This document shows positions 47,163 through 60,898 of a stretch of 64,000 nt of DNA, one piece after another; position 1 is the first letter of the stretch; every line of letters starts with the position of its first letter. A program made the translations under genes and the position numbers. The DNA comes from Kryptolebias marmoratus (Eukaryota; Chordata; Actinopteri; Cyprinodontiformes; Rivulidae): NCBI RefSeq assembly GCF_001649575.2, contig NC_051450.1, positions 2,686,973 to 2,750,972 of the forward strand. The letters run 5' to 3'. The notes below the pieces were generated by a model, which made no database searches, had not been told where the DNA came from, and saw only the letters and a list, made by a program, of their open reading frames with translations.

Positions 47163-48521
47163 GACCCATTTTGGCTGGAAATGAGAAGGAGGGGCCTAAA
47201 CAAAAATATGCATTTTTTTTTTTCATTTAATTTTTTTTATTAGTTGTAGCTGGTGCTTGGAGGTTAATGTGAAAAAGGCAAGACACCATAAACCTGTGTA
47301 CAGCACTACCTTAAAATACTTGTTTGCTTGGGATCATTGTGGATTTAGATCTCAGCTGTGGTCTTGATGCTGGGCCGCAGGTCTGAGCAAGACCAACATG
47401 TTTACAGCTGAGTTCTTTTGTCCAGAATCTGGGCTCTGAAAAATGGTTGAGGTCACACAATCAAAGCAGAGCTTTGGACAAGTTTGGACCATCATCAACC
47501 GTATCATCATTTTAATACAGTAGGTCTGTAGAAAAACAAAAGAACTAATGAAGTTCTTGGTGAACAATTTACGACTTGTGTCTGTAAAAGAACCAAACAT
47601 TTGAGGAGAAGACGGGGAGAAAGAAATTCATACATATGAAACAGGGTATCACTATACTTCTGTGGTTCAAACATGCTTACTGAACTGTTAGTCTGAATAC
47701 CTGGTACACTTTCAGGACACAGCAATAATTGTAGTTTTATTTAAAAAAATAATATATTTCTATGTCTTTTAGTACCTTTTTAAATACAATTTATGTACAA
47801 TTCATGATTTTTATAGAAATCTGTTTTAAAATGTAACCACTTTTTTTTCTTCTTTTTTAAAATTTTATTAATGCCAGTTTCCCCCCTGCAAATCATATTA
47901 ATACATATTTGATTTAGGTGTTGTATCCATTTAAAAAACATCCTTCATAATGGGTTACAGCACAACAGAAGGGAACAGTTTAGGGTTTACCAGGATGAAA
48001 TTTTTTATGCTGTTAGCTTTGCATTAAGACTGCAAACAAGAGGATCTATCTTGGTTATGCTTGTTTGCTTCTGTTAGCACTTTTCAGCTTATAACTTGAT
48101 AAACTTGTTCCTGCTTGTGAATGAAAAAAACAAAGATTTCTAGGTTTTCTTTATCTACAAGTTGAATTAAATTGTTTTCTTCTTGCGTGAGGTCTTGATG
48201 CTAAGCTATCCTAACTGCTAATTTGGTGTTTGTCTATAAAACTAAAGCTAAAAATATCCGCTATCTTTCTCCTTGTGCTGTTTTTCCAACATTTGCTTTG
48301 TTTTTATATTGCTTTTTCTGACTACTGTGATGTTACTGGAGTAAAACTCTTGTCTGTTTAACACAAAAAAGGGAATGTGGCATTTATTAAGAGGATGTGA
48401 ACGCACCTCACCCCAGGACTTTACCGTTAGTTTTTATTCCTTTAAAGTTAAGCTGTCCTTTTTTATTTTCTTTTATGTTCTGCCTTTAGACACCTGTTTC
48501 ATTGATCGGAATCTCCAGATC

Positions 48522-48587
48522 ATATATATATATATATCTATATCTATATATAGATATATATAGATATAGATATATATATATATATTT
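48522..48587. repeat. Near-perfect AT palindrome in the 3'UTR
   Basis: TA repeats interrupted symmetrically by CTATATCTATATA on the left and TATATAGATATAG on the right, giving a hairpin of about 29 bp. Arising from a microsatellite is likely. Confidence 0.8.
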
Positions 48588-48649
48588 TTTTTTTCCTCTG
48601 TGAATTATTGTTTATGAGGCAAGTTGTGTGAACTGACACTGTGTTTTAT

Positions 48650-48655
48650 AATAAA
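48650..48655 (+). terminator. Poly(A) signal of mpp7
   Basis: AATAAA in TTTTATAATAAAGAGAATC, 1.49 kb after the mpp7 stop and followed by TGT/T-rich sequence. It is the best-placed candidate. Shorter 3'UTRs are possible. Confidence 0.55.
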
Positions 48656-51600
48656 GAGAATCAAGTGTCACTTTTTAAAGCTGTTATGAATTTATTAATT
48701 TAAGAAATTAATGGCTGACACCAATGATATGTGAGCTGTAATAAAATTTAAAAGAAATCCAGTGTTTAAAGGATTTGCGCCTTAGAATGCCACTAAAATT
48801 TATCTTTGAAATAAATATTGCAGTTAAAACACTTCATCTTGTAAATGAGAGCACCGGAGAGCAGTAAGTCATTCACTGAATACTTTCCTGACTTTCATAC
48901 AATCCCAAATGAATTTGAAGTGCTTTCTGTACATTCCAATATCTTTTAATTTATGAATTCTGCTTTAATTCTCTGGCACACTAGTTGCTCACTGGGCTCA
49001 TATTTTCAGTCTGACTTAAAACGTACAGCATATAATAACAAGTTGTAACTGAGCAGAGGCTGTTTTTCTTTTAAGGCAAATGTAGGGCACAGTTTAAATA
49101 AATTTCCTAAGAAATTGCAGAAGAACACATAAATTAAAATACATTTGTACTACTGTTTTGCAAATATTAGGAGTTTCATGCAGAAGAAGAAATGGAAAAA
49201 TGGTATTTGTTTTATCTAAGAAAGTTTTATTTACATTCTTCTGTTTTAAGTCTTGTGATTCCAGTACCTCATGTTCTAAACAAATGAGTGGTTGGTACAA
49301 ATGAATTGTATTTTTGGAACTCCAGGTTCAGTGTGAGCTTCAAACTGATTTGTTGAAGATTCTGGGCATCAAGTTTGAAGAAGAAGACCAAAGTCAAGGT
49401 ACAGCTGAAACCACTGGAGCAGAAGAGCCCAATTAGACTCCACTGTTCTGCTCTAATCCAAATGACTAACTCAGATGTCACTGGATCTTTGACAATTATG
49501 ATGGGGTGGAGTCAGTGGGGGTGGTTAAAGGGACTCTTGAGAAGTGTACTTTCCAACCAGCAATCTGTTAGTGGACTTGACAAAACTCTCATTGATGGCG
49601 TTCCAAAGAAATCCCCCTGTTGGTCCAGTTCAGGTTGTCTGGCCAGCACACCTCTTCTTTTCTACAAAGCTCATTTTAAAAGCTGTATAGAGGGGGATAC
49701 AGCCAAGATGGATAAGAATGCAGTAAGGTGGGTGGGAGAGGAGGTGGAGAGGAAGGTCAGAAGGTAATGGCACTCATTTGGCTGATGGAAGGAAGCAGTT
49801 ATTCCACATTTTACTCTTTTTTCTATCTTTATTTTATTGATTTCCCCTTCTGCTCAAGAAAAGAATGTAGAGGAAATGGCCACCACCTTTACAGGCATGA
49901 GTATGAATATGTTGATGGATTTCTGTTTGCACTGAGCTCAGGTAGGCAAGAAGAATGAGTTAACATCTCCCACCTTAAAGGCCATCAGCTCAATAATGCT
50001 TGTTTAACACACAACCAACAACAAATCTAAACCTAAATTATTCTGAACAGTTCAGCACTTCAGGGAAAGCTTAAACAGTGATGTTCTGAAAGGTTCCAGG
50101 TAAGTTCTAATCAACTATTTCTGCTCTTTATGTGACTCTGGAAGAGAATGTTGTGGAGCTTTTGTGCAAGAGTCCTATGAATACAATGAATGGTTTGAGA
50201 GGTGAGACAACCAGCAAAAGTTTCATAGTTCTGGCTTCTTTCTCGAATGCTTCACTCCTTCCATGCTTTACCCCCAGTACTCAAACTGATGTCTTAAACC
50301 ACTTATCTGCTATAGCTTTTTTGAGTTTATTTGATTCAGAGGGTCTCAGGGTATGTCTTGGTTCCAGTACTGTTAGTCTAAAAGGGAGTGACGATCACTA
50401 GAACCTTCAAGACTATTTTTTTTTAGTTGTTGGAAAGAATCAGTTCCTGACACAGTGGTCATGACAGACTGATTTGTTTCTTTGTTCATTAACATACCAT
50501 CAGCCTGCACCCTGAGAAGCCCATTCGGAGCGTTTCATGGGCCTGAATGTCATTCTTTATTCACTTCCAGACAGAAACATGTGTTCACAGATTAGGTTGC
50601 CGCAGACACGATGACTGACTGAACAGGATCAACTGCATATGCCAAGGTACTTAAGATGAGAGATGATGTTTGTTTTTTTTAAATACTTCACATACTTGCA
50701 TGTAAATAGTAGTAAATGACATTGCACTTCATAAGTAGAAGCAACAATCAAGTTGCTTTCATAAATCATACAATACTATCAAAATGTGCCTTCTGGCCTT
50801 AACTGAGTTAAGATAACAAATCTCCCTTTCTCCTTTTAGTCATGTTTCTCTGATGACTCTTGAAGAATGAGTTGACATGTGAGTAAAGACCAAGCAATGG
50901 CTTTTCCAGCTTGAAAACTGGCTCTCGCCAAATCAAAGTCATCTTTTCCCCGCTCCTGATGACTGTAATAGTTTAACAGAAGGGACAACAAATCCCAGAG
51001 TTCGTAAGAATTAAAGCGCTACTTTTATCTCAGATCAAGAGATTCATGCTGCCCTCTATGTACTGCAATAAACTTTCATGAATCGCTTTCTTAGATTTTA
51101 ATGTATTTATACTCAAGTCTATAAATTTATACTAACCAAGCCCATTGTTTAGGAGAAGAAGGAATGAGTCAGACAAGTAAGGTCATGAGCAGAGGCAGTG
51201 GAAAAGTTGAAGAACACTGTCCCAGGCCACTTGCCATATGGTCCCTTCTGTGTCCTCTGATGCAGTTCAGAAACCAATAAATTTAAATGTCTCCATCTCC
51301 TGTCTCGATATACACTGCAATCATTTTGATTTACTGCTATTAAAATGCAGCAGCAGGGCCCAAACAGGGCTCAATACAATAAATTCTGCCAGGCTAACAT
51401 GACTAATTATTCAGTATGAGTATCAAAAGCATGAAGTTTGTGTAAGGATGTGGACTCCTACTGAGAACTGGTCTTTTCCTAAAATGACCTTTCATTCTGA
51501 CTCTGTTTCTTTGGCATTCCACTGTCCTGCCTTTTTCCCAGTCTTTCATGTGGTGATTCAGTTCATTACTGTAGCTTTACCATAGGAGCCAGTCTATGTT

Positions 51601-53052
51601 CGGTTTTTCTCATTCTCTGGTAAATGCCTATAGAAGACTCTGCTCTTAACAAATGGGGTGTCGTGTCTGCTGCTTCCACCAACTCTGTTTTCTCCACCTA
51701 ATCAGGTTCACTATTACCTCATGTCTGCAGACAAAGGTCTTTAGACCTTGTTATCTTTAGATGTATTTCTCAGCCAAAGGACTTAATCAGCAGGAGGGAT
51801 GGGGAGAGAAAAGTGAACAGATGATGCCCTTCATTCTCCCTGAAAACACCTTTTCACCTTGATGAGAACGTGAGGAAATCAGAACAACTGGCTCCATCTA
51901 ATAACCACAGAGCAGCTGGTCTTTAAGATATGGAGGTGTATGAGACTTCCTGTTTTGTTGAACAGGTCGACTCTACTTTGTGTGTGTTATCAAAAGGGGT
52001 AAAAGGTCATCTGAAGGGTCCTAGCTGTTAAAGAATTCCTCTGACACATGTGGAGTAAAAACAGGGGCCAGAGGCTGAGGCTGTAGAGCAGCATTGGCTA
52101 TGTTCTAGAGAAGTTCACAGCTGTCAGTCTGTATTTTCTTAAACTTCCATTGTGGCCTTCCCCTGAGCATTACTGGTCTCTGCTCAAGCAGTTTGTAATT
52201 ATACTGATTCAGAACTGTCATCATTTAAGTTCGAGTTCTCTGGAGGTCAGGACCTTCTTATGTGTGCAACAAATTAGCCTCAGCGCTGCTATGATTAGTT
52301 GAGTGATAGAGAAAAGGAGAAGCAACGCCTGCTTTTAAATTTTGTTACTTTTATTATTGAAAAACATTATTTTAATAATGTGTGTTACCTTGGTGAGTTT
52401 CCAGCAGTATTGTCACTTTAACAAATTTGTGCAACTTTCTAAAACGAAATAAATGCAAATGTAAGTAGGAAAACAGTGTTTTTCCATCATCCAGGTATAC
52501 ACCACTGTAAAACAATGTAGCAGAGCCTCCAGCTGGAGTATGAGTGCCAGTAGCAGTAGCCATACTGACCTTGTGTAATGATGGTCAGTGGTCATTACTA
52601 CTGAGCCTGCTAGTGTTTCCTCCATGGGAAAAAAGCTGCACCAAAGGGAAAACTTATGAACGTTTGTAATACCTGAGAAGCTCTGACTGTGTGGTCCCTC
52701 AGATTACCTGACAGCCAGCATGACAGTCTGTATGTTTGGAAAAAAAAAAGGTTAAATATAAACAAAATTATTATTTATGGAACTTCTTATCAGAAGAAGC
52801 TAAAAGAAGCTTGAAACAAATGCAAATATTGTATATTTTGGTAGCACCTCTTATGTTTTACTGACCAAAAAAAGCCAAGCAGACAAACAGAGTGGTGGAG
52901 GTGAAATTAAACTGCACATGCTGAAAGGCTGTGTGACTATATTGCAATGATTATTTCATTTATTAATTTATTTATTTATTCAAATTAGGACAATCCATAT
53001 TAATCAACATGTCAGCAGAAGGCATCAATGTAAATTTGTCAGAGTTAGCACA

Positions 53053-53551
53053 TGTCAGGTTGGGTTGAGACTGAAGCGAACCCAATGTGCAGACTCATTG
53101 TAGATTCAAAAAAACAATTTCATTTTTAAAATAAAAGAACAGAACCAAAAAGCTGACTAGGCAGCAAAATCAAACAGTAACAAAAATCCAGGACATAGCA
53201 CAAACGACAAAACAAGGCAAGACATGGGAGAAACCAAACAGTGCAAGTAAGCAACAACAGACCAGTGAGTAAATGGAGGAAATGACCAGATTGTAAAAGC
53301 AGAGAGTAATTAGGGGATGTGGACACAGGTGAGTGATAACTAACAAGAAGCAGGTGGAGATGGACATGGCAAGAAAACAAGTGACTGACAGAGGAGAAGT
53401 GAATAATGACAGGAGTACAAAAATACAAGAAGCTAAAACTGAACTAAGACCAGACTAAACATAAAGATAATTAAATAACAAAATAAAATAAACTATAAAC
53501 CCAAATTAAAACATGAATCAGACACATTAAAAACAGCCCCAAAACCTGACA
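53053..53551. mobile_element. Non-autonomous DNA element (MITE)
   Basis: Starts TGTCAGGTTGGGTT and ends GCCCCAAAACCTGACA, giving terminal inverted repeats of about 9 bases (TGTCAGGTT / AACCTGACA) with more partial pairing inside. GCACA directly flanks both sides (53048-53052 and 53552-53556), consistent with a 5-6 bp target duplication. No ORF of its own is credible. Superfamily uncertain. Confidence 0.65.
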
Positions 53552-54429
53552 GCACAACAGCTTATTTCCATCCGTTGTCCTAAGGCAGGTAAGAACAAGA
53601 AACATCCCACAAAACAAAGAGCAGAGAATAATACAAACATCACCTATATAACACATAACACAACATGAAATTACAATGAAGATATGACGCCATAACAAAA
53701 TAAACAAATATTATGACATAATAGTCAAATATCAGATCAAATGGAGCTGGCAGTACGGACACTTTGCAGGTCTCACGTCAGTAGTTTGAAACCCACTTGG
53801 GTGTGAATACAAGTGATAATTTGGCATAAAATGGAATTATCCAGTCATTGTGTCCTCTCCTGTCTTCCTCCTGCAGCAAGTCAATTCAAAGCTGTTGTAA
53901 CTGGACTTTGAGACACAGCAGATCAGCACTGCTTTGGAGTTGATCTTCAAGCTGATGTCATGTATGTCTGACTGGGGAGAGATCGGAGGACCTGTCTGGT
54001 CACACGTGAACCTCAACATGATGCATGCAGTCCATTGACACTTGTGGTGTGTGTGAACAGGTGTTGTATTGTCTTGAAAGACTGTACTAAGGTGCTGTCT
54101 CAGAAGGGGTAAGACATGCAGATGCAGAATGCATCATTGTGCCATCATGGTCCCCTAAATCACTACCAAAAGTGACCTCAGTCATACACTGTGGGTCCCC
54201 ACACCATGATGGGGTAACACCAGTGTGACTCTTAACAACATTACCGGGACTGTTTCTCTCCCCTCAGCTCCGCTACACACACATTTGAATGTTATCATGG
54301 TAATGCAGAACTGAGTGTAATCACTGAATGTGATACAACACCACTTGTCGCTGATCTACAGCACCCCTCCAAACGCAGCTTGCTCTGGTGGTAATGGGAG
54401 CCTACACTTGGGATGGTGAACCTGTAGTC

Positions 54430-54642
54430 CAGTGGTCTCCAATCCTGGTCCTCAGGGCCACTATCCTGCATGTTTTCCTTGTTTCTCTGCTCCAACACAC
54501 CTGATTTGAATCAATGGGTGATTAACAGGCTTCTGCAGAACATGAAGAGGTCATTTAACCACTGAATCATGTGTGTTGGAGCAGAGAAACAAGGAAAACA
54601 TGTAGGATAGTGGCCCTCGAGGACCAGGGTTGGAGACCACTG
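54430..54642. mobile_element. hAT-like palindromic MITE (213 bp)
   Basis: Left end CAGTGGTCTCCAATCCTGG and right end CCAGGGTTGGAGACCACTG are inverted repeats. Pairing extends far inward (GGCCACTATCCTGCATGTTT with its complement near the right end). The 8-base word CTGTAGTC flanks both sides (54422-54429 and 54643-54650), the length typical of hAT elements. The only asymmetry is a short central region. Confidence 0.88.
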
Positions 54643-57044
54643 CTGTAGTCCAACAGATGTCAGTCATTTATGCACAATATGATGGTCCTCCTTAAGTGTG
54701 GTCTGTTTTGGGCACAGGTAGAATGTGGCAACAAGAACCTTCACAAAGTCAGCCCTTATGGATCTTACTATGTACTCATCCTTTCCATTGTCTATTCCCA
54801 ATCTCCTGATGTCTGGTTTAAATACAAGTTACTGTAGTTTTCTAACTGGCCTCGGAGACAATCAAAACTTCACCAAGCATGTGGCACTTACTTTATAAGG
54901 ACTAGTTGACTAACTATGCTGTGTCTCTCAGGTGTAATCATGCATTGCTCCACTTAGAAATAAATAAAGATGAAGTTTTTCTATTGTTGCTTTTAGCAAA
55001 AGCTACGAGTTCAAAATCATTTAAATTACATCCTAAGCTTTAGGGTCTGCACATAAATGATAAATATCTTTTGTTTTCTTCTTTGTTTAGTTTTGAGTGT
55101 TGGTGTATTCTCTTCACTATTTTTGCATATTTAGCCTTGACTGAGAAATATACCAAGAAGCATACATGTGATCTTGATAGTTTTCAGAACACATGAGCAA
55201 ACAAAAGGGGAAAGTTGTCTCCACAGAACTGTGCAGCCAATAATTTCATTTCATACACTGAGACTCCACAAGGCTACATCTTATCAGAGTATGAAGTTCT
55301 ACATTTAAAACAACAAAGGTGCACTTAAACTGGATTGACGGATATAACAAGCATGCTTATGAAACCCAAGAAGTGTGTAGAATGTGTATCTTGTCAACAC
55401 TGAGAGTTCTTGCTGCTTGCAAAGACCTAATAACAGACATGGAGACTTCATGTTGTGAGTACTGTACATGTTCTGGAAAACATTTGAGGAACTCTTATCA
55501 GCACGGTGTAGGGGCCATGGGGCTTATGACAATCATACATGTATCTCTTAGCTTGTTCTCAGGACTTAAAAGCTTAAGTTTGGACCCTGAGCCTACAAAC
55601 TCCTCTTTCAATGTTTTGACAAATTGTCACTCTTCTACTTTCAGAAGGTCAGGTATGAGGGAGAGCACAAGGTAGCTGTGTACCTGTGTGTTTCTAATCA
55701 GGTATTGTTTTCTGCCATAATAAGCTGCCTGCCCACAAGAAAAGGATGATAGGAATCCAACTACTAACAGAAAAGAAAATTCACCTAAAAGAAATCAAAG
55801 TGGGACCAAATGAAAGTAAGGTGTGAGGAAAAACAGGAAGCAGTATGATTGTAATGTGGTTTGTCCCTCCATGAGGTGATGTAATAATGGTTAAATACTG
55901 TAACCATCGGTCCAATGAGGGTGCCAGTGTATGATGTGTTGAGCAGTCAAGAAACTCTGCTACCAGGTTATGTCCTGGCCCAATAAAGTAAACCAAGAAC
56001 AGATCTGACAAAAGGTTGGTTCCATACAACACATTTAACTGCCAAAAACAGTCAGGACTCATGACAGAAACCATGTGGCAAGGCCTTAAGAAAAACAAAC
56101 CATGAAGCACTAAACCTTTGCCAGGAAACAGTTTTATACTCTAGTGTGATGACTTTTGAAAATTGGAGGTGATTGTAAAGAAGTACAGCATGAGGTTAAA
56201 AGAAAAATGAGAGAAGAAAGGCAAATCCAATGGTGAAAAGTGTCAAAGAAAGGAGCTCCGGGCCTCGTTAAGTAAAGGCAGCCGAGCCGAAGGGATTCCT
56301 CCAGGCAGACACTCGAAGCCTGCATGTCATGTCTTAGCAAGTGTTGATGGTGGACAGTGTTGCTGCAGATGCCTGGGGAGTTTTTAGGCTTTTGGCTGAA
56401 GACAATAGTTCCTAATGAGTGATGGTCCACAAGACTGATTTAAATCCAGTAAGAGGTAGTGAAAGTGGAGAACTCTTTGCATTAACTAAAGCCTTCTGAA
56501 GGTGAGAAATAGCCTCAGTTCAAAGTCTGTCTGGATGATGCTGACTGTTCTCTCACCCTCTTCAGTCTACGCAGCAGGACTCACACAAAATTAAAACATA
56601 TTGATTAATCCTCAGAGATTAGTGGTCAGACTGAAATGTTAGCATTGGAAAATCAGAGTCTGTATTTTAGTCTGTTGAAAACCTTTAGAGAAATTCACTT
56701 TTTTTTCTAAATTCTGAAACTTCAAAGATTTCAGAAGTATCCTCTCTCAGTGACAGCTACTCTACCTAAAACAACTACTGTTTGGGATTAATAGTTTGTT
56801 TATAGCAACTATGTAAGACTCACGCTACGACTCTTTGAATTCTGTGTCCTGCTGAATGAAGAAATGAAAGACTACATCTCCCCAATGATTGAGGTCCTTT
56901 AAAATATTATGTTCTTGTATGAAAGAACATGTTGAAAACAAAACATGGAGACAATGTTCATTTTATCTTTGTTGTCTGATCCAAATAAAAAAAATGAGTT
57001 AAAAATATTTTGTTCAGTTTTGAAATCTACAACTCTTTGGCAGG

Positions 57045-57046
<2 letters not shown>

Positions 57047-57089
<43 letters not shown>
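57047..57089. repeat. CA microsatellite
   Basis: About 21 uninterrupted CA units, a probable polymorphic marker. Confidence 0.95.
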
Positions 57090-57091
<2 letters not shown>

Positions 57092-57244
57092 ATGTTTCTT
57101 GAAAGAAAGATGTGTGATTACACTTTGGCACTTCAGCTGTTTTTAGGTTGAATGCATTTTTCTTTTGACTGCTTCCAGTTTTTATGCAAAGCTTAGCTAA
57201 TCAGTCCTTTTGCTCAGCTACTTCTTGATCATGACAGACCAGAG

Positions 57245-57510
57245 CAACACCCTCATTAGTGTGGACAAGGCCCCAATCTATCGATTCATCTCCCACTCAC
57301 AGATATCTGAACTCCTTCACTTGGGGCAGAGGTTCACTCCCAATCTGGAGAGCATCCCACCTTTTTCTGGATGAGAATCATGGCTTCAGACTTAGAGGAG
57401 CTGACTCTCATCCAAACTGCTTCACTCTCGACTGTGAACCGCCCCATCACACTGAAAGTTAGGGCAGACACCATCGGAACCACATCATCTTTGAAAAGCA
57501 CAAACAAGAG
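57245..57510 (-). mobile_element. Old APE-type LINE fragment (copy E)
   Basis: On the + strand it parallels the antisense of copies B and C: TCCTTCACTTGGGGCAG, TGGCTTCAGACTTAGAGGAG, then CTGTGAACCGCCCC and ACCACATCATCT. It is much more diverged, with many substitutions and small gaps, so it is an older insertion of the same lineage. Only the reverse transcriptase region is present. Confidence 0.75.
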
Positions 57511-57632
57511 CGTATTTCATAATATGTAAAAACAGATTTGAATGGATGCATTAAAGCAAAATGAGAAGGACAATATTCTCTTATTTGATTTGACAGAAAA
57601 TACTGCTTTATTGTACTGGTTAAAATTTAAAC

Positions 57633-57765
57633 CAGGGGTGGGCAATCCTGGTCCTGGAGGGCCACTATCCTGCATGTTTTACTTGTTTCCCTGCTCCAAC
57701 ACACCTGATTTGAATCAATGGGTGATTAACAGGCTTCTACACAACATGAAGAGGTGAGTTAACCA
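57633..57765 (+). mobile_element. Left half of a second hAT-like MITE
   Basis: CAGGGGTGGGCAATCCTGGT, then CCAACACACCTGATTTGAAT and ATGGGTGATTAACAGGCTTC, match the left half of 54430-54642. Similarity stops near 57750-57765 and no right terminal repeat follows. Confidence 0.8.
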
Positions 57766-58768
57766 TTTTATTAGGTCTCAAGATCTCAGATAGCATCTTC
57801 ATTATTGACAGGAGGACAGAGAAGCAGCACTTATCTAACTTTTACCACTTTAACCTCTTTATTGTCCCACCAGCTGCCTTCCCATCTTCTATTCAATGTC
57901 TGTCTTCATTTTTCCTACACATTTTTTCATAAAAGCTGGGCAATCTATACCACATTCTACATACCTCCCCTCCATATTCTATCTCCCTTTCCATTCTTCC
58001 CATTTGTTCTGACACAGAAAAGAGAAAGAACAGAGAACTTTTGGTGAGGTCTTGGAGAAGATATGAAGCAAAAATGAAAGCACGTTAGTAGTAACAAATG
58101 TGAGAGTGCCAAATGTTGAAATGCCACCTTTTCAAAATATTATTCATGCTCAGAGATGAAGTGGTAGAGACAGGGGAATAAGAATTGGAACGGATGATGA
58201 GTAGAACAGGAGGAAGATTTGTGTTTTTATTTAGGTACTGTTAGAAAGAGCTGCTTCCTGCAGGAGAGGAGAAACAACCTGTCAGGCAGAGGAGATTTTA
58301 CCAGTTCAAATATTATTAGAAGCATATATCTAGGACCAATATATCCTCACATCTAGCTCCATGTGGTTGGGGAAATGTTTTTGCCCATGTGTGTGGGTTT
58401 GTTTATCTGTGGTTTTGGGCAAATATCTCGTAAAATAATGGATGGATTTTAATTAAACTCTTGCAAAGTAACTATTAGATAAACATCTACAACTGGATAA
58501 CTTTTGAAGTTAATTCACTTTTTAAGTTTAAGAGACAGCATGAAGACCAAGAAACTCTCCAAACAAGAGTCAAAGTTGTGGAGAAATACAAATCAGGGTT
58601 GGGTTATGAACAACAACAACAAAAAAAAACGAAACGTGGAACATCCTGCAAAACTCCAATAAATTCATTATTAGAAAATGAAAAGATTAAACCACCACAG
58701 CAAACCTGCCAAAATAGGGTTGTCCACCAAAACTCATGGACCAGGCAAGGCATTAATCAAAGAAGCAA

Positions 58769-58812
58769 CAAAAACAAACAAACAAACAAACAAAAAAAGA
58801 AAGAAAGAAAGA
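58769..58812. repeat. AAAC/AAAG simple repeat
   Basis: About five AAAC-type units followed by a run of AAAG units. Confidence 0.8.
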
Positions 58813-59084
58813 TAACTCCAATGAAGCTGGGTTCTTCTGCAGAGATGGTAGTGTCTGTTCATAGTACCACTATGAGCTGCACAGAGCTGGGCTTTAACAC
58901 ATTTAACACATGTAACATATTGTAAATGTTATATGCATCACAGGACTGAAATTATTGCAACATAATGCATAATTTTATCACATTTTGACCCACATACAAA
59001 AATTGTTAAAATACTCTAACACATGTAGTGTTGCAGTGCTGTAAAAGAAAGTTGCACATCAGATCTTTAAGCTTTATGTCAGTC

Positions 59085-59640
59085 ATGAGTCACTTCATGT
59101 TGAATCTCCACTGTTGGTGGAGTAAAACTGTGGAACAGTCTGAGTGTGGAACTTAAGGAATGTACAAACATAAAACAAATTAAAGGAGAGGTAGCTATAA
59201 AAATATTATTTTCAAGAGATATAATGATACTGAGTAAGGAGATGTTTGGCTGGATATATATGTGCGTACATGTGTGTATGTATATATTTATGCGTGTGTG
59301 CATATACACTGTATGTAGATGTACATTTATGTTTATAATATATTTTTGGTATTTAATTTATTTTAGTAGTTAAGCATATTATTGTTTTTATCTTTATGAA
59401 ATTGTGACTTAGAATAAGGAAAAAGAAGAATTTATTATTATTTTTAATAAGCTTTGGAGAAGGGTGGGATTAAATAAGTTTTTTACTTCTTCCCATTCCT
59501 TTTCAAATATGTTAAATTTTGTAAAAATTTTTGTTATTACTTTTTATTATATTGTTTTGTTAATTTTTTTGTTATTACTTTTATTTTCTTTTTTGTTTTG
59601 TTATGTATACATGTTTGAAATAATAAAAAAAGAAAAAATC
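59085..59640 (+). mobile_element. LINE 3' end relic
   Basis: A frame around 59120-59240 reads KLWNSLSVELKECTNIKQIK-like sequence, after allowing one shift, typical of the C-terminus of fish LINE ORF2 proteins. It is followed by a long AT-rich tail (GGTGGGATTAAATAAG, then ATGTTTGAAATAATAAAAAA). It is a different family from the GC-rich APE LINE. Clade not assigned. Confidence 0.5.
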
Positions 59641-60898
59641 TTAAAACCACTTGGGCCTTATTCTTCTTGCCTAAAAACAGAGTTTCAGTAAAGAGAACAC
59701 AGTCTTTGGGTGATTGAGCCACAGCTTCTTACTGAAGTGCCTACAACATTTTAGTTTCTTAAACTTATGAGTCAGTGAGACATCTCACAGGTACTCACAA
59801 CAATAAGTACCACTTTCATCCTCTCCTGCCACAAAGCCATGAACCACTCTGAACTAGACTTGCGTGGAAGCTGTAAAAAGTCTAAGCTCCTTGGATGATG
59901 TGAAGCAATGTGTAAAATAATGCAGGAGATCTGCTCTCCATCCAAACCAGAAAGTGAAGCAGTAGTCTGTGCACCTCCTCATCATTGCTCCTGCTACTCA
60001 CACACTGCTTTGGCATGTGTTTAATCTGAGTGTTAATGGAGTGTTGGACACACTGTAATAAATAAAATCATGATGTTCATGTGTGAAGAAGCCAGACTGC
60101 AGTACCTTTCTGTGTGTGTCATCAAGCATGTTTCCAATCTGTTTAATCAGTGCCTGAACTCATGCAGAGGAGAAATAATGTGGAGAGAGGGTTGTGTTTA
60201 TTATGCTTTATTTCATTTTAGTCACAGAATATCTGAGAAAGAGCAGGTGCTTCTGAGCTTGTTGCATGTTTGTTTTACTTTATAAAAGACCCAGGCTGGA
60301 GAGATCAGTGCATTTAACCTCCCTTTAACAAACAACTATTAGGTTGGCTAATAAGACTTGGGTTAGACATATAAGACCCTCATTTATTCTGCTTTTTCTG
60401 CTCTGTTTTCACCCAGTCTATAATCCATTTTTTTAAACATAGATTTACACACTTTAATTCAGAGTGTGACCTCACTCTTGTGTGCTTGAGCTCCATTTAC
60501 TTTCAGTCACACCACACTAACCTTAACTCCAGAACTCTTTCTGCACATTTGTAATGTGACTTAATTTAAATACGATCCCATCTCTGTTTAAATTAAAAAA
60601 AAAAAAAACTTAGAAAAGTAGAAAAACTCACAAATTAGCTTCTCTGACAACAAAATCAAGGAGAATTTAGCTCAGTAGAGTAAAGGAGCTACTACCTCTC
60701 CTACTCTAGAGGGGTGATAGATTTAGGTTCAAATCATCTTATGCCTTAATAATTTTAGAGATAAAGTAGTTTCACCTGCGTCGCCTTTGTGACGTCTTAC
60801 TAATCAGATATAACAGACAGAAGAAAGGCCTTGTCAGTTTACTCTTGTAAAAGAAGTACTTTCAGTTTAATTTCTGTTTTAAGTTGTTTTAACCTACA

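Larger units (their letters stand above)
47163..48675 (+). other. mpp7 3' untranslated region
   Basis: AT-rich sequence from the stop codon to shortly after the AATAAA at 48650. No splice sites or ORFs of note. It includes an AT palindrome at 48522-48587. The end is inferred as 15-25 bases past the signal. Confidence 0.6.

Noticed and set aside
49375..49767. A 130-codon + strand frame in the intergenic region
   Set aside because: Low-complexity charged start, no splice context, no recognisable domain, and no neighbouring exons in a compatible phase.
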